Positions 17,301-21,780 of a stretch of DNA of 21,780 nucleotides are shown one piece after another; positions within the stretch are counted from its first letter, which is position 1; each line of letters starts with the position of its first letter. The notes under the pieces were generated by a model. It had not been told where the DNA came from and made no database searches. It saw nothing but the letters and a program-made list of their open reading frames with translations. The stretch is taken from assembly GCA_002361485.1 (NCBI GenBank), contig DESZ01000011.1, positions 1-21,780 of the forward strand. The letters run 5' to 3'. This stretch comes from Cyanobacteria bacterium UBA3301. Its GTDB lineage: Bacteria; Cyanobacteriota; Vampirovibrionia; Gastranaerophilales; Gastranaerophilaceae. Made by a program: the position numbers and the translations under genes.

Positions 17301-18973
17301 CAATTTGCGGAATATGTAGAAGAAGATTTATCACTCACCAAACTGCAGCATTCTTTGGATGGATTTCCTCGACCATTTTTACCGTCAGATCTACAACAAG
17401 CTGCATCATTCTCATATTGAGCTTGGCTACAACAATGGTTTTCCCAAGTTTTATTATTCTTATCTCTTTTCCCGGTACCTTTTTGGGTTAGAGCAGCAAC
17501 AGCACAGCAATCGTCTTCCCAATTGCTTTGGTAACAACATTCTATATTTCTTGTTTGCCCCAGTTTGTCTATATCATTTTTAATTAAACAGCACGCCGTT
17601 CTGAATTTATCATTAACATTCAGGCCGTCAGATTTACAACAATTTTTGTCATCTTTATTAACCGCTAAACTACAACAATTTTCTCTCCATATAGAACTGC
17701 CATGATCAACAGTCTCACAACACGCATCTTCCCATTTTTCAGCGGAACACTCTGCGGAACATAGAGGGTCATTAGGATACTTGCCACAACAAGAACCTGC
17801 CCAAGGATTTTGCGCTGTCCAAATTTTAGAATTCATATCATCGCAGCATTTGTCATCCTGCAAATGACAGCAGGTTTGATCCCAACTATGCCCATCCTCT
17901 TCCCAATACTGATTATTCTTATCATCACAGCATGCCGCCAATTGAGAAGCATCACCCAACGCTAATTTTTGACACGGAGTCCTCTCCTGTTCAGGTTTAC
18001 AAGCTGCAGGCAACTCGTCAACATTAACCTTGCCTTTCATATAATTACAGCACTCAGGCGAAGTATCACTTGTTGAACAGCAATAAGGAAGCACTGCGCC
18101 TAAACCTTGACTTGCGATAAGCGTAGGGCAGCAAGCATCTATTGACGCAGACAAATCTCTTTTAGCCAATTCGCCATTTGCAAATTTTTCTTCACAACAC
18201 TCCCCGTCCTGACAAACAGGCGGAGTAAGAGGGATAATAACATTCGACGCTTCAGGAGCAGTAATTGTCCTTGTTGCCAAGTCCATACTGAATGAACGCA
18301 AATCCCTGCCCAAAACGTTAGGCTCTTTCGGACCGTTCAAATCAATAAACCCGCGAACAGGCCGACGTAAATCGCCCGTAACAGGATTTCTTACCTGAGG
18401 ACTTATACATAAGCTCATACCGTTTTTCAATATCGCACAAGCCATATGACTGAAATCTAAAGAAGTTTCAACACCATCTACAGTAACCGTATATTGTTCC
18501 TGTCCCGAAATTATATTTTCAAGAATAAAGCCTTCACGGTTTCTGTCGTTATATTTGAAATACGTTTGAGCAAAACAACCGACAGATGTTGCACCGCAAT
18601 ATTTGGCAACTTTTGTGTATTTTCTCAAAAATTGACCTGCAGTACCCTCAACATTGTGAATTTCATTTGCGGCACTTCTTTCATCTCCGGCATTTGCCGC
18701 AGCTCTGGCACTGTCAACATTCATTATCGTTTTATCAAATGATTTAACATTTTCATTTAAAGTTAAACCCTCTAAAGAATTCATTATCTCTCTGACTTCC
18801 GCATCATAAGAAAGCGAAAACCCGCGATTTTGAGCCCTTGAAGTTATTACAGGCAAAATGAGAACGGCAATTATACCGACTACCGCCAATGCGATAAGAA
18901 TTTCAGTTAACGTAAAACCCTTATGCGAATCGCCATTTCTTGAAACTCCCAAAAATTTCATCCATCTGCTCAT
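14369..18973 (-). CDS. Giant prepilin-like protein with 40 Cys-Cys doublets
   Basis: The open frame runs from 18994 (1541 codons). I prefer the ATG at 18973, which has GAGGA (18984-18988) 10 bases upstream. Numbering below is from 18994. A type IV prepilin leader ends ...SHKG and is cut before F27 (FTLTEILIALAVVGIIAVLI, with Glu at +5). A pilin head follows (about 53-255) with cysteine pairs C133/C140 and C186/C196. Residues 261-745 hold 26 CC doublets; 746-1030 form a CC-free central domain; 1031-1380 hold 14 more doublets; CGGGGGTPTPSG (1380-1391) links to a C-terminal domain (to 1541). By hand count there are about 126 cysteines (8%). W-x3-CC recurs eight times. Ordinary pilins have about 150-250 residues. 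A disulfide-rich pilus-tip adhesin or stalk is my inference; the arrays match no family I know. Confidence 0.9.
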   Translation of the reverse strand: MSRWMKFLGVSRNGDSHKGFTLTEILIALAVVGIIAVLILPVITSRAQNRGFSLSYDAEVREIMNSLEGLTLNENVKSFDKTIMNVDSARAAANAGDERSAANEIHNVEGTAGQFLRKYTKVAKYCGATSVGCFAQTYFKYNDRNREGFILENIISGQEQYTVTVDGVETSLDFSHMACAILKNGMSLCISPQVRNPVTGDLRRPVRGFIDLNGPKEPNVLGRDLRSFSMDLATRTITAPEASNVIIPLTPPVCQDGECCEEKFANGELAKRDLSASIDACCPTLIASQGLGAVLPYCCSTSDTSPECCNYMKGKVNVDELPAACKPEQERTPCQKLALGDASQLAACCDDKNNQYWEEDGHSWDQTCCHLQDDKCCDDMNSKIWTAQNPWAGSCCGKYPNDPLCSAECSAEKWEDACCETVDHGSSIWRENCCSLAVNKDDKNCCKSDGLNVNDKFRTACCLIKNDIDKLGQTRNIECCYQSNWEDDCCAVAALTQKGTGKRDKNNKTWENHCCSQAQYENDAACCRSDGKNGRGNPSKECCSLVSDKSSSTYSANCCKFLDKSSNEYKNYCCEPNTTYAAEDACCNIHGIGCPPTCEDPDYFNSNREMCCANVSEDDARCCLNGKDKYGQGGYTDFCCKRATGNNAKKECCNRKLLSKDVCCTEPVKSIQNGYECAEPLSCDNIFDDYKKLKKGELSPTSSRGKEVKQYWTENSCCDLPKYKNNPIVCPQPPQDPCPYGRGSLDVVHKKPNLNLPDSDVYFVGWNFSEYNNKNITVKLSQVDYRFIKLDASGACIWSSEPRSVYGLTFSANVVNNGFTVGHDLNVPDRPAGSKVEIKDFVRRSGDQSVILVDGEIPACVDKGTVKDHIPCPEPSAQCTPNNITLHSRQEGVICGGAFGRQERFWIESDREVDQEIRVKLQYYYQHLDSSSGTALSDNIEGIVYKEDLVIPKGQKKSAETDVIESRVCVSYGDECDCATPGKNGYGYVFGAKIMYSNSAGIDEKCYPLNSNPDSACPNSYQTLDATWACCLQWGESAVKNSHNDGTIKTCCDYPDIAKDWSICSGNTCSYTSFDGPEDGCCLTAPSHNAAWLSGCCRRESGVMMSDSEECCKFAGRNGEITSSLHPCCSIDSIYDTYSACQTPCDKVKNETATDEDKKACCKKEDDAYWKKHNWSSTCCAFTDDYGNYLLAKDDTFAAMCCSAWVDSQMIKYNPSEYNSSDGKSGGCPRFVEAEDCIQKHFGKADISACTISCYDDKGNPDSQYIHPFCCNLWKTKGKLNNDVKGACCTALQEHDPVWKDFCSTDTCTPNADNASAKCCSEWMPKLPSGGIRPISNGTLLEACCKNDEWVQVDSSDKGFCCRISEHSSYAPCGGGGGTPTPSGNCYATVTLTCKLVSYSNIMCPNYRIQCKLVNETENCKVNNLSVHFGVSSKTSSPNNTGNCVDSSMSTVSKQGVSNFEGYKDIGISGNQFYIDGSCKFDGYSGYSEIKGLNKLNCGSCSGFYDSTYFNTWAQGNAYSELKCTNSNIKGTSQ

Positions 18974-19016
18974 TATTATATTATCCTCATGCATACTATT
19001 TACCCAGTATATATTC

Positions 19017-19045
19017 AGTATAACATTTTTCGCCTGATATTACAA
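19017..19045 (-). promoter_or_regulatory. Promoter of the giant prepilin gene
   Basis: On the minus strand TTGTAA (19040-19045), exactly 17 bases, then TATACT (19017-19022). The predicted start near 19010 leaves a leader carrying GAGGA (18984-18988), which supports the ATG at 18973. Confidence 0.6.
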
Positions 19046-19105
19046 TAGTTTTTGGCCGCATGTTATTATAATTTTACAAAATTAAATATATCTTAAAACC
19101 AAAAT

Positions 19106-19134
19106 AAAGCGGGAGTTTTTAACGCTCCCGCTTT
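19106..19134 (-). terminator. Rho-independent terminator of the BI-1/YccA gene
   Basis: Perfect 10-bp arms AAAGCGGGAG (19106-19115) and CTCCCGCTTT (19125-19134) with a 9-base loop. On the minus strand a TTTATTTT tail follows. It lies 28 bases after the BI-1-family stop. Confidence 0.88.
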
Positions 19135-19161
19135 CTCATAATTTAATATTCTTATATATAA

Positions 19162-19908
19162 CTACCGTCTGCTTGAAAGCTTTGCAAACAGTTTTAACAA
19201 TTCAATATATAACCAAACAATCGTTACCATCAACGAAAATCCGCCATACCACTCAAAATAATCAGGCACATGCCCGCTGTAATTGTCTATAAAATTGAAA
19301 TCCAAAATTAAATTTAATGCTGCAATAACTACGCAAACAGCGGTAAAAATTACTCCGATCAAAGAATTTGTAAAAATTCCCGGAATAGTTAAATGGAAAA
19401 ATGTTAAAACAAATTGCAATAAATAAACACCGGCTATCGCAAATGTCGAAATTAGCACAACCTTATAAAACGTACTCGTGGCTTTTATAATTCCGGTTGA
19501 ATACATAATATACATAACAATAACCGTTAATATGGTTCCTGTCGCAGCCTGAAATACAACCCCGGGCCAAGCAGCATTGAAAATTGCCGAAATACTTCCC
19601 AAAAATAAACCTTCAAATAATGCGTATATTGAAGTTGTCACCGAAAGAAACTTGTTCTTCGGAGCAAAACAAACAACCATTGCCATTATAAATCCGCCAA
19701 TAGCACCCACTGTCGCCAATATACCGGCCTTATCCGCAAACCCAGCACCCTGAAGCCACCACGTATATGCAAATGTTAAAGCCACAAGAATAGCTAAAAA
19801 ACAGGTTTTTAACAAAGTTCCGGATGCGGTCATCGCCCTATTAAGTCCCAAACCGTCACCATCTAAACCGGTATTAAAAACTTCTTCCCTTAACGTTGGA
19901 TTTGACAT
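19162..19908 (-). CDS. Bax inhibitor-1/YccA-family integral membrane protein
   Basis: I choose the ATG at 19908 (248 residues, MSNPTLREEVF) rather than the upstream ATG at 19944, because AAAGGAG stands just before it. The protein has six or seven membrane helices. Conserved segments include CFAPKNKFLS, TSIYALFEGLFLGSIS in the middle, LNLILDFNFID, and near the C-terminus DYFEWYGGFSLMVTIVWLYI. These match the bacterial BI-1/YccA (UPF0005) group. Characterised relatives are pH-sensitive calcium leak channels or interact with membrane proteases; which applies here is unknown. The acidic residues in the last helices are the kind used for gating in that family. It is transcribed alone between the tRNA-Asn region and the giant prepilin, and ends at a strong terminator. 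Confidence 0.93.
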   Translation of the reverse strand: MSNPTLREEVFNTGLDGDGLGLNRAMTASGTLLKTCFLAILVALTFAYTWWLQGAGFADKAGILATVGAIGGFIMAMVVCFAPKNKFLSVTTSIYALFEGLFLGSISAIFNAAWPGVVFQAATGTILTVIVMYIMYSTGIIKATSTFYKVVLISTFAIAGVYLLQFVLTFFHLTIPGIFTNSLIGVIFTAVCVVIAALNLILDFNFIDNYSGHVPDYFEWYGGFSLMVTIVWLYIELLKLFAKLSSRR

Positions 19909-20005
19909 AAACTCACTCCTTTCCAATAATATTATCCGCAACATCTTAACACATATTTATAATAACCGCAAGAACTGACAGTTTAAAAATCATTAAAAAA
20001 AAGAC

Positions 20006-20033
20006 TTTACAAAAAAAAATTTTTATATATAAT
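20006..20033 (+). promoter_or_regulatory. Promoter of tRNA-Asn
   Basis: TTTACA (20006-20011), 16 bases of mostly A and T, then a perfect TATAAT (20028-20033), about 37 bases before the mature tRNA. Confidence 0.6.
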
Positions 20034-20070
20034 AAAAATACAAGCCGAACGGAGAGATTGGTTTGATTAT

Positions 20071-20142
20071 TCCTCAGTAGCTCAATGGCGGAGCATTCGA
20101 CTGTTAATCGAAGGGTTGCTGGTTCGAGTCCAGCCTGGGGAG
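20071..20142 (+). tRNA. tRNA-Asn (anticodon GTT)
   Basis: A 72-nt cloverleaf can be folded by hand: acceptor TCCTCAG/CTGGGGA (one T-G pair), D stem GCTC/GAGC, anticodon stem TTCGA/TCGAA with loop CTGTTAA (anticodon GTT at 20103-20105), a 5-nt variable loop GGGTT, and T stem GCTGG/CCAGC with loop TTCGAGT. The discriminator base is G, as usual for Asn. CCA is not encoded. The 3' end is a likely attachment point for the small island to its right. Confidence 0.96.
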
Positions 20143-20157
20143 TTTTTTATTGCTTTA

Positions 20158-20184
20158 GGGGTTGAATCAGTTTCAACCCCTTTT
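20158..20184 (+). terminator. Terminator after tRNA-Asn
   Basis: Stem GGGGTTGAA (20158-20166) / TTCAACCCC (20172-20180) with a 5-base loop, followed by TTTT (20181-20184). Confidence 0.85.
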
Positions 20185-20191
20185 ATAATGC

Positions 20192-20215
20192 TGGGTTTTA
20201 ATGGGACATTTGAAA
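20192..20215 (+). repeat. Direct repeat, left copy (24 bp exact)
   Basis: A 24-base segment beginning TGGGTTTTAATGGG is identical to the last 24 bases of the window (21757-21780). It starts 50 bases after the end of tRNA-Asn. Together the two copies bracket the HTH/Fic pair. Confidence 0.9.
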
Positions 20216-20411
20216 AAATATTTTTCTGCCGAAGTTTGGCTTTACGTTTGAATCACACCCCCTTCCGAGTGGTTGACTGAAACTACTCAGAAAGTCACTT
20301 TATTGTCCACAATTTGGCGGCAACTTTCCACTATAAATCCACCCAAATCGCTAAAAGCTAAATATATCACCACATTCCTTACTGACACTTTCCGGACAAA
20401 AAGTCCGTTTT
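20195..20411 (+). ncRNA. Possible small RNA in the gene-free stretch 20185-20456 (tentative)
   Basis: This stretch has no credible ORF. TTGAAT (20162-20167), 16 bases, then TATAAT (20184-20189) would start a transcript near 20195, at the left edge of the direct repeat. A terminator-like hairpin CGGAC-AAAAA-GTCCG followed by TTTT closes at 20393-20411. A further hairpin GAGTGGT/ACTACTC lies at 20267-20288. The -35 overlaps the tRNA terminator stem, and the whole could equally be island-boundary DNA with no transcript. Confidence 0.3.
20393..20411 (+). terminator. Small terminator-like hairpin
   Basis: CGGAC (20393-20397), loop AAAAA, GTCCG (20403-20407), TTTT. The orientation is plus, although no annotated plus-strand gene ends here. 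The stem is short. Confidence 0.5.
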
Positions 20412-20456
20412 GAATTTACCCACCCCTAAACTCGGAAGCTAGTCGGAAGCCAATTG

Positions 20457-21035
20457 TTACTTAACAAAACCGATTAATGCCGTATAATCCCCTCTGTCGG
20501 CTACTCGTAGAGCATCAATATACTGCTTTCTTAATTCAGATATTTCTGTTAAATCTCCTGAACCCCAATTTAAATCAGGTAAACCAAATTTGCGCATTAA
20601 TAAATCTGCCATAAGGCGAGATATCCTTCCGTTACCATTCGGAAAAGGATGTATTTGAACTAATCTATGGTGAAACCTTATAGCAATTTCTTTTTGTGGA
20701 TAAGTATTATTTTCTATCCAATATTTAATATCATCAAATAATTTTCTTAATTCGGGTTGAATATTATATGGCGCAACACCAATATTTCTTTCAGTTGTTC
20801 TAAAACTTCCTGCCCAAAGCCAAACTTCACCGAACATTTTTTTATGTAATGTTTTCAGAAAACTTTCGGATAAAATATCTTTTTTATTTGTCATAAGCCA
20901 AATTTCAGCTTCAGCAATTCCTGCTGTTTCCATTTCGTTTAATTCGGAACGATTAGTAATCCATCCGGCTTTTAATCCTTGTTTTTCTTCTTCGGTAAGA
21001 GGAGTAGAATTATCATCTGTTTCAAATATGTTCAT
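20457..21035 (-). CDS. Fic-domain protein, 'mobile mystery protein B' type
   Basis: A 192-residue Fic protein. The complete active motif HPFPNGNGRISR (129-140) carries the catalytic H129 and the nucleotide-binding loop, so it is probably an active AMP-transferase (adenylylation of a target protein from ATP), possibly toxic. The N-terminus (FETDDNSTPLTEEEKQGLKA, ITNRSELNEMETAGI) and WLWAGSFRTTERNIGV (72-87) match the mob_myst_B group as I remember it (TIGR02613). S30-x3-E34 in the N-terminal helix loosely resembles the [S/T]xxxE[G/N] inhibitory motif but lacks the final G/N, so self-inhibition is uncertain. The gene starts 3 bases after the stop of the HTH partner, with a strong AGGAGG in that gene's last codons, so the pair is translated together. 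Toxin-antitoxin function is inferred. Confidence 0.93.
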   Translation of the reverse strand: MNIFETDDNSTPLTEEEKQGLKAGWITNRSELNEMETAGIAEAEIWLMTNKKDILSESFLKTLHKKMFGEVWLWAGSFRTTERNIGVAPYNIQPELRKLFDDIKYWIENNTYPQKEIAIRFHHRLVQIHPFPNGNGRISRLMADLLMRKFGLPDLNWGSGDLTEISELRKQYIDALRVADRGDYTALIGFVK

Positions 21036-21038
21036 ATC

Positions 21039-21494
21039 TTATTCCTCCTCATCCCAAAGTTTCTTAGAATTTTTGTATAGCAAATCTCTTACAATGTCTT
21101 TTAAAACATCTTCTAGCACATCTTTTTCTGCCAGTTGATTTTCAAGCCCCATATTTTTATTTACTTTGCTTAGAATTTTCTTGGCTTTCTTTTGTGCTTG
21201 TTTATAAATAATATCATCAAACTTTTCCCTTGGAACAATTGCATAGACAAAATCGCAATCCAAAGCATCTGCAATTCTTTCCATTGTAGATATTTTTATA
21301 TTCTTTTCATTCTTTTCCATCGCAAAAACTCTTGGCTGCGAAACACCGATTCGTTTTGCAAGCTGCGTAGTTGTCATACCTAAAAATTCTCTAATAGTTT
21401 TTAACCAACCTTGCGGAGGAATTTCTATCATAGCTTTTTTTAATGCGTCAAATTTCTTCTGGTAATTGCGTCTTAGTATTGTTTTACTATCCAT
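21039..21494 (-). CDS. HTH regulator/antitoxin candidate, 'mobile mystery protein A' type
   Basis: A 151-residue protein. A basic N-terminal helix (1-20) is followed by PPQGWLKTIREFLGMTTTQL, then AKRIGVSQPRVFAMEKNEKN (HTH, about 30-65) and ISTMERIADALDCDFVYAIVP (68-88). This layout is the one I recall for mob_myst_A (TIGR02612), which is regularly found immediately before the Fic partner. A lysine-rich helical C-terminus (95-150) could contact Fic or form dimers. It should bind the AT-rich spacer upstream, where an imperfect palindrome lies, and autoregulate the pair. It is the first gene of the two-gene operon. Whether it neutralises Fic directly or only controls expression cannot be told from sequence. 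Confidence 0.9.
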   Translation of the reverse strand: MDSKTILRRNYQKKFDALKKAMIEIPPQGWLKTIREFLGMTTTQLAKRIGVSQPRVFAMEKNEKNIKISTMERIADALDCDFVYAIVPREKFDDIIYKQAQKKAKKILSKVNKNMGLENQLAEKDVLEDVLKDIVRDLLYKNSKKLWDEEE

Positions 21495-21509
21495 AATATT
21501 AACCTATAT

Positions 21510-21536
21510 ATTATAATAAATCTATTTATATTATAA
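21510..21536 (-). promoter_or_regulatory. Imperfect palindrome upstream of the HTH/Fic operon (candidate operator/promoter)
   Basis: ATTATAATAAAT (21510-21521) and ATTTATATTATAA (21524-21536) are near-perfect inverted arms (one inserted base) about CT. They lie 16 bases upstream of the HTH start codon and contain TATAAT-like boxes on the minus strand. The high AT content makes chance palindromes likely. Confidence 0.35.
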
Positions 21537-21684
21537 CTCATATATTAAGCATATTCAATATGTAATATAATATAAATGTTATAAATATTTACAAATTAAC
21601 CCCGAAATTTTGGTGCACGGTTCGCAAAATATTGATATTTGGATACGCCTAAAAACAGCGTGGTTATTATGGTTTCACGATTTA

Positions 21685-21713
21685 GCTAGTTCGTATCCAA
21701 CCTGGGCAGTTTT
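21685..21713 (+). other. Degenerate copy of the tRNA-Asn 3' end
   Basis: The 29 bases from GCTAGTTCG to CAGTTTT match the tRNA-Asn T arm, acceptor 3' strand and following T run (20118-20146) at 24 of 29 positions without gaps. The T stem no longer pairs, and no cloverleaf can be made upstream, so this is not a functional tRNA. It lies 43 bases before the right direct-repeat copy. The stretch 21537-21684 is AT-rich, then mixed, and holds no visible gene. Confidence 0.55.
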
Positions 21714-21745
21714 GTGAAAGTGTGTATACCTGCATGGGTTTGTGT

Positions 21746-21760
21746 GGGTGGGTGGGTGGG
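21746..21760 (+). other. Perfect G-quadruplex motif GGGTGGGTGGGTGGG
   Basis: Four G3 tracts with single-T loops on the plus strand, the most stable parallel quadruplex pattern, in an otherwise AT-rich window. The last GGG and preceding T are also the first bases of the right direct-repeat copy. Confidence 0.9.
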
Positions 21761-21780
21761 TTTTAATGGGACATTTGAAA
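21757..21780 (+). repeat. Direct repeat, right copy (24 bp, cut by window end)
   Basis: Identical to 20192-20215 in the same orientation over all 24 bases, running to the last base of the window, so the true repeat may be longer. Confidence 0.9.

Noticed and set aside
14937..17583. Several plus-strand open frames within the giant prepilin gene
   Set aside because: Antisense of repeated Cys codons (TGT/TGC read as ACA/GCA) avoids stops, so long antisense frames are expected. None has a ribosome site or coherent domain.
14369..18994. Possibility that the giant gene is an assembly chimera or a frameshift product
   Set aside because: The frame is open for 1541 codons, cysteine doublets run throughout both arrays, a promoter and ribosome site precede it, and the leader is canonical. 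I keep it as one gene.
19162..19944. Upstream ATG at 19944 as the start of the BI-1/YccA gene
   Set aside because: No ribosome site precedes it, while AAAGGAG stands directly before the ATG at 19908, whose product begins with a plausible family N-terminus.
21640..21715. Second tRNA gene near the right end
   Set aside because: Only the 3' part resembles a tRNA; the T stem does not pair and no D or anticodon arms can be folded.

Overview
The window is AT-rich and looks like a chromosome segment from a diderm, anaerobic, gut-type bacterium. My best placement, by inference only, is the non-photosynthetic Cyanobacteriota (Vampirovibrionia/Melainabacteria, Gastranaerophilales). Supporting signs are [FeFe]-hydrogenase genes (HydB/HydC-like subunits and the maturase HydE), lipid A synthesis (LpxK) beside an MCE lipid-transport protein, a prepilin with a Cys-pair globular head, and a protein beginning MGMAASQAR, an N-terminal pattern I associate with this order. 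No marker gene here proves the taxonomy.

Layout, left to right. 1-1832 (minus): hydC-hydB, electron-bifurcating hydrogenase subunits, with hydB cut by the window edge. 1833-2072: spacer with a 7-bp tandem repeat. 2073-2957 (minus): endonuclease III and a small XRE regulator, divergent from an unknown 135-aa gene (3029-3436); several ACGTA boxes lie between them. 3448-5839 (minus): mce-lpxK, separated by one base. 6081-7970 (plus): a pair of unrecognised, possibly exported proteins ending at a strong terminator. 8024-9852 (minus): an orphan histidine kinase and hydE. 10003-11355 (plus): gdhA with a good promoter. 11425-14245 (plus): a three-gene run of exported TPR protein, metallophosphoesterase lipoprotein and metallo-beta-lactamase-fold hydrolase. 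14267-14368: three hairpins in a row. 14369-18973/18994 (minus): a giant prepilin-like protein of about 1,540 residues with 40 Cys-Cys doublets. 19162-19908 (minus): a BI-1/YccA-family membrane protein. 20071-20142 (plus): tRNA-Asn. 20457-21494 (minus): an HTH/Fic pair matching the 'mobile mystery protein' A/B families.

The two most interesting loci are the giant CC-doublet prepilin and the right-hand end. At the right end the Fic/HTH pair sits in a small tRNA-Asn-linked island. A 24-bp exact direct repeat lies at 20192-20215 and again at the last 24 bases of the window. A degenerate copy of the tRNA 3' end and a perfect (GGGT)3GGG quadruplex motif lie just before the second copy.

Functionally, hydBC and hydE belong to one hydrogen-metabolism system split across the window, and gdhA links ammonium to glutamate. 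mce-lpxK and the prepilin point to a double membrane with surface filaments. All family assignments come from reading motifs in the translated sequence; no database search was run.
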